Source of the DNA: Phycomyces blakesleeanus NRRL 1555(-)
Lineage: Eukaryota > Mucoromycota > Mucoromycetes > Mucorales > Phycomycetaceae
Assembly: GCF_001638985.1 (NCBI RefSeq)
Contig: NW_017265135.1
Span: 1,603,223-1,667,222 of the forward strand
DNA length: 64,000 nt
Direction of reading: 5' to 3'
The notes under the pieces were generated by a model. That model searched no databases. It was given only the letters and a program-made list of their open reading frames with translations, and had not been told where the DNA came from. Shown one piece after another: positions 12,101 to 21,915 of the stretch. Positions within the stretch are counted from its first letter, which is position 1, and each line of letters starts with the position of its first letter. A program made the translations under genes and the position numbers.

Positions 12101-13868
12101 GAGATAGAGAGATACTTCTCTGCAAGGACGCTGGGCTGAAGAGTCAATTGCAAAACGGAGTCAGTGGGGTTATAGCCCAAAACTCGGGCGCGATGGGTAG
12201 TGCCAATTTTGAACTTTCCACTGGAAGCGGAAACAGACTTAATGTGTTCGTCAGCCAGACGGGATATGTGCACAAAGCCAGTTACGCCTTCAAGAGAAGG
12301 AATGGAGACATTGAGGCCTGAATGGGTAATACGGACAACCTCAACATCATCTAAAAAGCTGCCAATAGGGAAAACATCGCCAACATACTTTGTCTTATCT
12401 TCTACAGTCAACTCGGGGGTTTTGAGTTCAAGAACATGGGGTAAAAGAGATCCACCGATTGTCTTTTGTTCAGTGTTGAGAATGCAGTACATAATGCGGA
12501 AGTTGATTTTTGTACCAATACGGTAGGCCTCTTCGAGATTAGCGGTGAGGGGCAAGTGAGAAGCATCGATAGTAGCCTCATAAAGACCCATAAACTTCAC
12601 AACAAGACCAGTTGAAGCTACATCTTCAATCATACCGTTGACGAGCTGTCCGGGGGTAACCGAAGTGATACGAGAGAAAGGCTCCGTGATCTAATGTATT
12701 TTATCAATGAATGAGCCACAATACAAAATTATACCTTAACGCACACTTGTACAAATGTACATTCTCACGCCTAAACACCCACGGAACACTTACAACACTG
12801 TGAGAGATCTTGTTGTGGCTTAATACAACATCGACTGAACGCTTGCTTCCAGCCTTGCTAGAGATAACACAGTCTACAATCTGTCCAGGCACAAGAGGTT
12901 TTCCTTCATTGCTCTCAATGTACTCTGCTGCATCCTTGGTTTTGCAGAATGCAGTAAGATCCTTGACACCAAGAGACATAATGTAACCGTGATCTTCGAC
13001 ACTTTCAACACATGCACCGAGAACCTATAAAATGTTTTAGGTATTTATTCCAAGAAAAGAGAAACTAGCTTACCATTCCAGGTACAACATCAGCCTTGGC
13101 AAGGTCCGAGTTCACAACCTCGGGCTTCATTGAAAGCTCAATGCGCTTCTTAACGACCTTGTTTGTACGATCCTGGAGAAGGGTTAATCTGCAGCGAACC
13201 CATTGTCCGACGTGGAACAAGGTATGAAGGTTGGGGAGTGTGATATTTTCGTCTTCTTCTTCATCATCACCCTGTGCTGCCACTTTCTCGACAATAGATG
13301 TCAACGGTGTTGAAATCTCGGTGATAGGAATAACACCCACCAATTGATGAGGCAGAGCAACAATCAATTCGAGGTCGTTGATATGTGAAATACAGCCAAG
13401 CAAAAGAGTTCCAACAGTCAATTTCTATATAATTATATAGAAAGTATAAAGTAGCATTGTTTAGTATTTCAAACAACAGTAAAAAGCGAATCATAAAAGA
13501 TTATTCAAATTTACCTTAAAGCTCAATTCATTAATTACAACTCTTTTTTTCTCGCTCTTGGGTTGGGTTGCTGCAGGGACCTTTTTCTTCTTTTCGGCTT
13601 TACGCTTCTTTTGTACAGGCTCTTCGGTAGTCTTTGAAGGAGTCTGTAAAAGAATTTTTAGATTTTGAGAAATTTCTCGAGAATTACTTACGTTAGTAAA
13701 CAGATCGCTGGCAACTTTGTTAGAGATCTCGCGGTATTCGACAGGAGTCAAAGTGCTTGCTCCACCACGGGGGAAATTGACTTCCTCGCTGGCAGCAGCT
13801 GCACTAGTGCTTGCAACAGCGGTGGTGGCTTCGACATCGGATGCGGTCTTTCTCTTCTTGGATACCAT
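9195..13868 (-). CDS. RRP5: Rrp5, S1/HAT-repeat rRNA processing factor
   Basis: Six exons: 13868-13692, 13643-13515, 13424-13074, 13024-12794, 12690-9431, 9363-9195; 1438 residues. Rrp5 is a nucleolar RNA-binding protein of the 90S pre-ribosome needed for both 18S and 5.8S rRNA formation. The N-terminal about 100 residues are low-complexity and Lys-rich. About ten S1-type repeats follow (for example GTLLLGCISHIND, GMVLGACVESVEDHGYI, GSMVTGIILKLMPSGLLV). Next comes a long acidic run of Glu/Asp (near 10250-10400), then a HAT/TPR-like C-terminus (RILIGSPNSSYLWINYMAY, KLNVWVAMLNLE) ending LFKKWLQYE. It is shorter than the roughly 1700 residues of the yeast proteins. The start is the first ATG, 186 bp from the divergent neighbour. 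Confidence 0.95.
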
Positions 13869-14054
13869 GTTGTATAATATTTCGATGTCGAGATCTAAAC
13901 TAGATCGGGACTTTCCTTTTTTTTTCCTCTTCTTAAAATAAAAAAAGTGCCCCTACTTGAATAAGCAAGTCAGTAACAAAAGTCACGGTTTAGACTCCTT
14001 CTAACTAAAGTGGCTTATCTTATGCAAACGCTACTCAGTCGAACTCTCTGAACA
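13869..14054. promoter_or_regulatory. 186-bp bidirectional promoter region
   Basis: The RRP5 ATG (13868, -) and the Gfd2-like ATG (14055, +) are separated by only 186 bp, so the promoters must overlap. The stretch contains T-rich runs near 13916-13945. No named factor site was recognised. Confidence 0.55.
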
Positions 14055-15110
14055 ATGGTCAAAACATATTTTCCTTGGTCATTTGTCAAAGACAGCTGGT
14101 ACAAACAGTACCATCCTTATGGCGAAGAAATCATTCAGCGCATTCGACCCGTCCTAGAGGCCACGCAATTATTCGAACCCGAACTGCCCGAGAATGCTTT
14201 TTATACTGGCCAAAACTCTAATGGTGTTGTATCTGTCTACATTACCGCTGAAGCGTTAGAGAAAGTACGACAAGAATTAGAAAACGTTACCAGAGAAATC
14301 CTTTTACCCTTTCCAGACCCAATTTCAGAACAGCCTGAACCCGTAGATTTAGAAGTCCAAGAACTCACATCCACTGTAGCCCTTCTCCGTCTCTCAAAAC
14401 GTGTCAAGAAGATCAATAAGCGCAACGAACGGATGAAGCAGGCTGAGGAGGAACTAAAGATGTCGAAAGAGCTCATTGAAAAAAAGAAGAATGTATTTTG
14501 CAGTATCGATATTGAGGCATGGGAAAGGGATCAATCGCTCTTGCTTGAGATAGGATGGAGTATGTATGATTCCAAGACCGATCTGTACATGGACCAACAT
14601 TACCTTATCAACACGTACAAGCATTTGAAGAATGGCAACTTTGTAGAAGATAATAAACTTCGGTTTCAATTTGGGACTTCAGTTTGGAGTACCCTTCCTC
14701 AAGCACTTAACGAACTCAAAAAGGATCTAGACTGGGCTGTGGAACGAGATGGCGAGGTTATCTTGGTTGGACATGGATTTGAAAGTGATTTAAAATATTT
14801 ATCAAAACACAAGTTCAGATGGCCAGGTACTCGCCCTGGAGAGAACGACTCTGAAGATGTGCACAAAAGTGCTGTTACGTGGATTTTAAATACAGACACT
14901 CTTTATGCTGCTTCTATCCATGATCTGCACAACCCACCGTCTCTTGGAAAAACACTGAAACTGTTCGATATCGATACCTGGTGCCTACATAATGCAGGAA
15001 ATGATGCTCATTATACATTACAACTATTCTTGGCCTTGGTCAGTAAGGAGAATGAGGAAAGACTTCGAAAGTTGAAAGAGGAAAAGGAACAAGGAACACC
15101 CACTGGATGA
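14055..15110 (+). CDS. Gfd2/YDR514C-like RNase H-fold (DEDDh-type) protein
   Basis: Intronless, 351 residues. Residues about 150-330 form an exonuclease-like RNase H fold: CSIDIEAWERD (the D-x-E of motif I), LVGHGFESDLKYL (motif II), and LHNAGNDAHYTLQLF (His-x4-Asp of motif III). This is the arrangement of the fungal Gfd2/YDR514C family, in which Gfd2 was found as a genetic helper of the mRNA export helicase Dbp5. The preceding region (about 80-150) is rich in Lys/Glu and probably coiled coil (KRVKKINKRNERMKQAEEEL). The C-terminus is a charged helix. Catalysis is plausible because the acidic residues are present, but the substrate is unknown. Confidence 0.8.
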   Translation: MVKTYFPWSFVKDSWYKQYHPYGEEIIQRIRPVLEATQLFEPELPENAFYTGQNSNGVVSVYITAEALEKVRQELENVTREILLPFPDPISEQPEPVDLEVQELTSTVALLRLSKRVKKINKRNERMKQAEEELKMSKELIEKKKNVFCSIDIEAWERDQSLLLEIGWSMYDSKTDLYMDQHYLINTYKHLKNGNFVEDNKLRFQFGTSVWSTLPQALNELKKDLDWAVERDGEVILVGHGFESDLKYLSKHKFRWPGTRPGENDSEDVHKSAVTWILNTDTLYAASIHDLHNPPSLGKTLKLFDIDTWCLHNAGNDAHYTLQLFLALVSKENEERLRKLKEEKEQGTPTG

Positions 15111-15212
15111 TCCAAATACCTATTTGTTTTATTGCTATACAAGACTCTTTAAAATTCAACAAGATAATATCGAAAATATTGAAAATACAAATATAAATAC
15201 ATTATGTACATT

Positions 15213-16997
15213 TCATTGCTTTTGACTACTAACAAACATATATCTAATGTAATCTTCCATAATATTTTTCTTTTTGGCCAACTTTGTAAACACTCTTGAA
15301 GTGGTAGATACATCAAAAGAACTGACTCCAAAAAGCTCAGAAGCGACGTATTCTACTACATATTTGATAGGCTCATTAGCTTTGCTACTGATATCGGCAT
15401 AGTATTGAATCCAATCCAAGATAGTTCCAGTTCGGTGACTACACAGAGCATTAATATTTGTTTGTTTTAATATGTATATATATAATTTACGCTTATAATA
15501 TACAACTTACTTGGCACTTTTGATGGTGTAACTAAATACCCGTATAGCAGGGTTATAAACAGGAATAATCGAAGGCGCATTAAATAGCACACCGACTACT
15601 TTTCTTTTGACCATTTCTGTTGATCTAAGCTGGGATTTATCATTTGTGGCACTAATCAAAGAAAAGTCTGAATTATCGTCTTCGACTATTACAGACAGTG
15701 CATCAGCTTTAAAAACAGGAATAAAATTAGGTTAAGAAAATATTTTTAGATTTGTCTGTGCATATTTATACGTACAATTAGTGTGCCCGTAGAACTGGCC
15801 CACGATAACGTCACTGTAAGAGCCCAAAAGATTAATATACATGTCGTAGCAGGTACTCTTGTATAGTATATTCCCGGTATTGTCTTTAGGTGGAACATGT
15901 CCACTTTTAATGTACAAGAGAAAAGCTTGGTTAGTCTTACACAATGCGTTTTTCTTATCGTTCAACATACACAATATATATGCTGCGCTCGCTTTTGCGT
16001 GCATCTCGTAATACACGTTGTATCCAGGAAATGTGCAAGTACCCTGGACTACCTTCAACTTTGCACTCTTCTATTTCAAGGTTAGGCTCAAAAAAGAATA
16101 TTGTATTGACACTGATAGCCTGGAGTTTTTCTGGAATGATATCTTGGACAAAGTATCCACCGGTAAGAAAGTCGTTTGTTAAATTCAAATTTAAGCCTGA
16201 CCAAATGACCTGAAGCTGTTGGAATATTGTATTGTCAGGTCCTACGTTGTCTTTTTTAAAGACGTCATTGTTTCCAATGGTAGGAATCTAATTACATGTC
16301 AGAAAAAGTATATTGAAGATAGATAGACTTACAAAACGGGTTTTTGTAAGGTTATAAGTCTGACTAAAAAAAAGAGCAGTGACTCTGTGTGCTGTCATTA
16401 CATCTTCAATTGTGCGTAAAAGATCGGGATCTCTATCCTAAACACAATAAAGTGTAATCAGTTGAGATAGCAGTGTAATGATAGAAGTACAGCTATATCT
16501 TACATGACGTGCGGTATCACCCGTGTACAAAATAAAATCCACATTTTGAAGCTCTTTTTTCATAAAGCCAAACGAATCCACAATCTAGACAGCAAGTTTA
16601 ATATACTTACAAAGCTCCGTTCTTCAAATAATTAATACCAAAGTTGCAGGCGAATCACACTGGGACCCTGGTGTCCCAAAAATACCCGCTACATTATTAG
16701 TAGAATCGGTTCCATTACGATGACAAAGTGTAGCAGGGTCAGATCCTGGCAAATAATAGCTATCCAGATGAATATCTAGTACAAAATTACCATCATTAAT
16801 AAATAAATCAAATGAAATTATCAGAAGAAAAGAAAGGCAATACCTGTGACATGTAGAAAGTTTCCGTTCACTGCTTTAGATGGTTCCGTACGAGGCTTTA
16901 TCTTGTATATGCTTGGACTGTAAGAATATAATCCAAATGGAATGGCTTCAACGGTCAAAAAAGCCGCAATACTGGTAAAAATATATGCCAGTTTCAT
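15213..16997 (-). CDS. endopolyphosphatase-like metallophosphatase (PPN1 family), copy A
   Basis: Eight exons: 16997-16844, 16775-16639, 16584-16504, 16437-16333, 16287-15971, 15903-15776, 15706-15511, 15438-15213; 447 residues. Motifs of the calcineurin-like fold in order: VTDIHLDSYY (D-x-H), a CDSP segment, YTGDTARHDRD, IPTIGNNDVF (GNND), an IVGHVPP segment and GHTNS. The set and spacing fit fungal vacuolar endopolyphosphatase, which cuts internal polyphosphate bonds. An N-terminal hydrophobic segment (IFTSIAAFLTVEA) looks like a signal peptide or anchor. The protein is shorter than yeast Ppn1 (about 670 residues). Acid sphingomyelinase-like proteins share the fold, but GNND with GHVPP favours Ppn1. 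It has a tandem paralogue at 21916-24219. Confidence 0.88.
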
Positions 16998-18032
16998 TTT
17001 GAAGCCGAAACACTAAAGAAGAAAAAGAGTTGGTAACTCTGAGTTGTGAAATTTTATATAAATTTTATTGGCGGAAGTAATTTTGGGTTCTGTGTTTTTT
17101 TTTTTGGTAATCAGTCTTTGAGTGCAAAAAAGCCAATGATGATAATACCAATGATAGACCGAACCTCACTAAAGGCTGGCCACACTTGAATCTAACAGGT
17201 TAGAAAAGACAATCTATACGTCCAGTACGAATATAATTTTCGGTTCTTAAAACTAACTTTTTTCTTTAAAATTAAAGGTTATCGTTTTCTTCTAAAAGCA
17301 AATTTTATTATATTTGTTTGGTAATCTTTCAAATTGTATGTCGTCGTAAATCTTGGGGAGTATTAAGGTAGAAATATTTGCACTTGAAATATCTACTTTA
17401 GAATTTTCATTACAAATGATTAAAAGGAGCATTTAGCTTCTATATATATGGCGAAATGAATATCGTTAACGAGTGTGGGACTGGGTCGTTAAAACTTGTT
17501 ATCGACAAGAAGCATTGCAGCTTCAAAGCAAGTTTTTTTTGTAATACGTAAAGAGTAAGTTATAAGGAATCATGGATGTCTAAACTTATGTCAGTCGGAA
17601 ATGAAAGGATATTTAAATGTGATTTATATAAGACTAACCATTAAGCAAGTTTCTACGCTTCATACTAATTAGAAGATTGGGTGCTTTCAACTTAAAATTG
17701 CAAAAGGTTTGAGCTCCTATGCCACCTATACCAATCAAATCGTTATTTACACTCACATGTCTTAAAAATGAGTAGAATGATCAACAAGATCATCACAATA
17801 TTCTTGACATGTGTAATAGAATGACTTACAAACAAGCTCTTAAGGAGAGCAACAAGATATTTCGCTTAGAGTATATTTATAAGAATATATTCATGTCATT
17901 CTGATAGAAGTACCAAAGAACCCTGGCTAAGCATTTGATATTCTCAAAATTCTATAAAGCATGGTCTATATGCTTATTGTTCCCAAGTTTAGTGCTATTT
18001 TTTTTAAAGACTAGGTTCTTTTATATAAAAGT
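16998..18032. other. gene-free spacer
   Basis: AT-rich; no coding region recognised. It forms the upstream region of copy A. Confidence 0.5.
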
Positions 18033-18215
18033 TTGAAGCAAGAGAGAGGTTTAGAGAGCTATGATTTTGTCGGTAAAGAAAAATTAGTCGACATTAAATA
18101 TATTAGATGTATTTTCCTTGACGAATGCACTTTTAATACTAGGTCGAGAACCAGTATGGCTTGGCATAATAAAGTGAGTATTGCGTTGTGGCAATTCGAG
18201 GACATTCTGCTATAG
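18033..18215 (+). mobile_element. Tc1/mariner-type transposase relic
   Basis: The frame contains IRCIFLDECTFNTRSRTSMAW, matching the second catalytic segment of Tc1-type DDE transposases (FIDE.. followed by R.S.AW). No N-terminal DNA-binding part or third catalytic residue is nearby, so only a fragment remains. Downstream, ATTATGGCAA...TTGCCATAG forms a small inverted repeat (18217-18248). Identification rests on one motif. Confidence 0.45.
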
Positions 18216-18463
18216 AATTATGGCAAACTCAACTCAAATTGCCATAGATTTGGTAACAGTTCAAAGGAATTCTGTGGCAATCTCAAAATAGAAAGCACAT
18301 CTGCTGAAATACAAAGTTAAAGTAAGCAACACAAGTTTGACAAATATAGATAGAGATATTTTGCCACAACACGGCATCTACTCTGTTTTTTTTAAAAAAA
18401 TGTATTCACAATTTGGCACTCTATTTTGGATTATGTCTAATTGATGATGGGACTAATTTACAT

Positions 18464-18792
18464 TAGGGGGTTTCAACAGTCCTTTAGGCTTTTAAGCTTA
18501 AGCTTTGAGTTTTGAAGTAGTAACTAATAATACGTAAGAGTTACTAAGTGTTTTTGAGTACCCTAAATGCTTCTTTTAGCTCTATTAGGCATTGTAATAA
18601 TATTATTGAAGTTTAAAGTATTATTGAAAGAGGCAAAAATATTTGCATCAAGGATTTATTAAATTTCTAAAAAAAAAACAAATTTAAGCAAGGATGTATT
18701 AAAAGATTAGAGATTCATTCCAGCCAATCATTTATCACATTTAAACTCAAAAGCTTAAGTTTAAAAGCTTGAATGGCTGTTGAAATCCCCTA
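18464..18792. mobile_element. MITE with about 48-bp inverted repeats and TA duplication
   Basis: A 325-bp element (18466-18790) begins GGGGGTTTCAACAG and ends CTGTTGAAATCCCC. The inverted repeats run about 48 bp (18466-18513 against 18743-18790), continuing through AGGCTTTTAAGCTTAAGCTT on the left and its near complement on the right. A TA dinucleotide stands on each side (18464-18465, 18791-18792), the target duplication typical of Tc1/mariner elements. There is no ORF inside, so it would be mobilised in trans. Confidence 0.75.
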
Positions 18793-19040
18793 TTATATCG
18801 CATCTATATCTTTAAAAAGTTGGAATATAAGTACGTGACTTAGACCCTGCCTAAATTCTCTACAAATCTTCTTACCATTTTACGACCACATCACTTAAAG
18901 CCTACTATCCATTCAATAAACTCCTTGACTCATTTTTACACATTAATTGTAATATATAGTAGCTAAACTTTTTATAGGGAAGAGCTATACTTCCAAAAGT
19001 ATGCTAATGATTTATTATTTATATAGGTCTATAAATTCAT

Positions 19041-19134
19041 CACAAAAAAGATGTGTGTGTCTGAGTGAATTTCTGTGTGCCTGGGTGGATTTGTGTGTGT
19101 GTGGGTAGATTTATGTGTGCCTGGGTGGATTTTG
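19041..19134 (+). repeat. GT-rich minisatellite
   Basis: Three to four imperfect copies of a unit of about 20-24 bp, such as GTGTGCCTGGGTGGATT. The unit GTGTG..TGGGT(A/G)GATT is repeated in head-to-tail order. Confidence 0.65.
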
Positions 19135-19242
19135 AGTACCAGACGTGGCACAGCGGAAGTACAAATATTAAGATAGGCAAATTGAGTAGTAAGAAAAAGA
19201 ACGTCGTTATCGATTAATATATATAAACATATTATTCTATCT

Positions 19243-19415
19243 CTTTAATAAATAACACTTTCACAGTATTTACTTTCTCTAATCTTAAAATACTACCCTA
19301 AAAGCAGTTCCGACCACCTCGTATATTTTTTAATTTTTTTCTAATGTAACACTCTCACAGTATCTATTTTTTCTAATATTGAGATACTAATCCAAAATCA
19401 ATCACAAATACCTTA
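19243..19415 (+). repeat. two copies of a CACTCTCACAGTATCTA repeat
   Basis: About 19250-19305 and 19346-19405 share TAACACT(T/C)TCACAGTAT(T/C)TA, a TTTCTCTAAT-like block and an AAATAC/AGATACTA block. A third, better matched copy is at 21205-21275. They may be fragments of LTRs or another short interspersed element. Confidence 0.5.
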
Positions 19416-21193
19416 ATTGCAATGCAGTATAATATTTAAATAAAGTTGAAATTGGAATAAGAAGTTCAATTACTTGCTAGTAAATAAGAATAAAAAATTA
19501 AAGACTAATTGAAAACTTGTAAAAAAGCAAAAATAAAAAGAAAATAAAATAAAATAATTAATTTAAATTTCGGATGCCCAGTCTTTTTGGTAGATTTCAG
19601 GGCATTTTTGGAACTCAAACGATCTAAGATGTTTTTAGTAATTTAAAAACACCTGGGAGCGTGGCATTTTTGTGAGGCTAGCAGTTCTTGTACACAGAAA
19701 AAAATGCGACTGTGTTTCAATATATTGTTTCTCCTAATGTCGTATAATCAAAAAAGCAAAATTATATCACTTCGGAATTAGAAGCTTACTTTAGAAAAAA
19801 TCTTACTAAACGGTCTATTTTTTATGTGCTACAAATAAAGTAGCAAAAAAAGGTCGGCAAGTGAAAATTAAATAATTGGATTTCACATATAATATTGCAC
19901 TTTGATATGTGTGTGTGTTTTTTTTTTAAAAAAATAACAAATCATTTTGACTTTGTTTTGTACTATCTATGATTTATATCTCTAGTAGAAATTGAAATGT
20001 AGCTGCTGCATGTGCTCTTACAATGTTACATTTACAGTTTGCAAACGAAAACCAAATTTTTGCACTACGAAAACCAATACCTAGCTGAAAAAGTACTCAA
20101 AGATTTGCACTGTTAAAAATTAGCATTGCCCAAGAATAATCGATTAAATTAAGTCAAAAGTATAAAGGCCTATTAGAAAAATCCTTTAAAACAGGGCTTT
20201 GTCTCGTGCGTGATAAATTTGGTCAGTCATTGGCCAAAAGCCCTTCCCTTTTTTTTCTATACTCACACTTCCATACAAGTCATTATTTTACAATCACAGG
20301 CCCCATTTTTAGTATTTAAAAGAAGCTCAACACAATTCAATAAAGACATCCTTTTACTCTTATTTAAATTTTTGTCTTGCCTCATTTCTAAAGTCAATTG
20401 GTTCCTTTGAGATCTGGAGGAGGTATGTTTTATTCAATTGGTTATTTGGCTCATTACACTACAACCCTTATCACAACACTTGACAGCTTAAAAACTTTTA
20501 TTCCTTTAATTTACTTGTAACTACCAAAAACATCAACACTTATTGGACAATAATTTAAACTTAAAATAATAAACGTAAAAAATATATTAGACTGTCGAAC
20601 TTCCCCATAAATTAGAACCAATAAATAAGGCTTGATATTTTACTCTTACCCTTTTCCCTAAAAAATATATAGAATTATAGAAAGTTAAAGCCTTGTAATA
20701 AGTTGAATTATATTAAGTATATATATATATAAGTACAGGCATGTAAGGTAAAAAAGCGTCGATGTTTTCTCTGCTAGTTTTACTGTACTATAAAGCAAAA
20801 AAGTGCAGGTTATCTTTATTTGCTTTGAGCTTTCAAAATATCTGTGACAGATAAATTTAAACGTATCATCAAAGTTTGTATAATAGACAGGCATATCCTT
20901 GACTACCTTGATTTTAAAGTATTACTAGCTTTAATCCAATATTTCAAAAAAAATGAAAAGGAAGAGGCATAGTGTATGTGGTATACACACCACAATTGAG
21001 TGAAAAACAGACTCCACAACCAAACACTGGTTTCTTCTTGCTAATGAACCTGGCAAGTTAAAAATCTCCGGAACTGTTACACACCAGGCACATGTATACT
21101 ACACACTCATACAGTGTAAACCAACTATTACACAACAAGGATTTGAATTACAGGGATTTTAATAGTAACAGATATAAACAATATTATTTGGTC

Positions 21194-21275
21194 TCTTAAA
21201 AGAAATAACACTCTCACAGTATCTACTTTTCCCATTATTGAGATACTAGCCCAAAATCAATCCCGAATGCCTCAG
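21194..21275 (+). repeat. third copy of the CACTCTCACAGTATCTA repeat
   Basis: AAATAACACTCTCACAGTATC followed by a TATTGAGATACTAGCCC block and CAAAATCAATCCCGAAT matches 19346-19410 (TATTGAGATACTAATCC, CAAAATCAATCACAAAT). Copies lie about 1.9 kb apart in the same orientation. Confidence 0.55.
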
Positions 21276-21915
21276 TGTACAAGAACATATAATCCCCCTT
21301 TTTTTATACAAATTCTTTCCATAAAAGAATAATGCGCTGGCTCAAAATCAATGTACCATGTTACTGACATTTCAGTTGTGTCAGAACAGTCATTTTTCTT
21401 CTTTTTATTTTGATCTGTTTTCTGCAGGAATGATTTGCTTTTCTCACACAGTTTAGTCATGAAAGAAATACATAGCTAAATACAGATACAACAATTAAAA
21501 AACTTACGGCTATCTCTCTTTCTATGCACTACCAAAATATGGGTCCGTTTTCTATCGATCTTTCTTTTCTTTTCTTTTTTAGTGCAAATTCAAATACACT
21601 TGAGCTACAGTACCTGAAAGCTCAGCAAATGTTTGTTCTTGGGATATATACAAAAACAAGAGCCTTTTACAATAAATATGCAGTTTTTGCTGTGAGTGTA
21701 AAAGCAAGAAAGCAAATAAAATATGTCCTTTGTAGGCATATATTAAGCTATTATCTTTGTAACGTTCTAGAAAAAGTTAGACATATTTGTGAATGAAAAA
21801 ATGTGTGCCTTTAGCTTCTTTATACTTTATGGGATGTATTATAATACAATGAAGAGATGCAAATAAGACAAAAATAAATGGTAATAAGATAAGAAGCAAT
21901 GTCTAAATATGCAAA

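Larger units (their letters stand above)
18793..21193. other. repeat-bearing gene-free spacer
   Basis: Apart from the minisatellite and the two repeat copies listed separately, no gene is supported. The ORFs present are short and AT-driven. Confidence 0.5.

Noticed and set aside
17340..18000. Possible exons upstream of the Tc1-type fragment
   Set aside because: No frame gives a helix-turn-helix or first-Asp motif; nothing can be joined with confidence.
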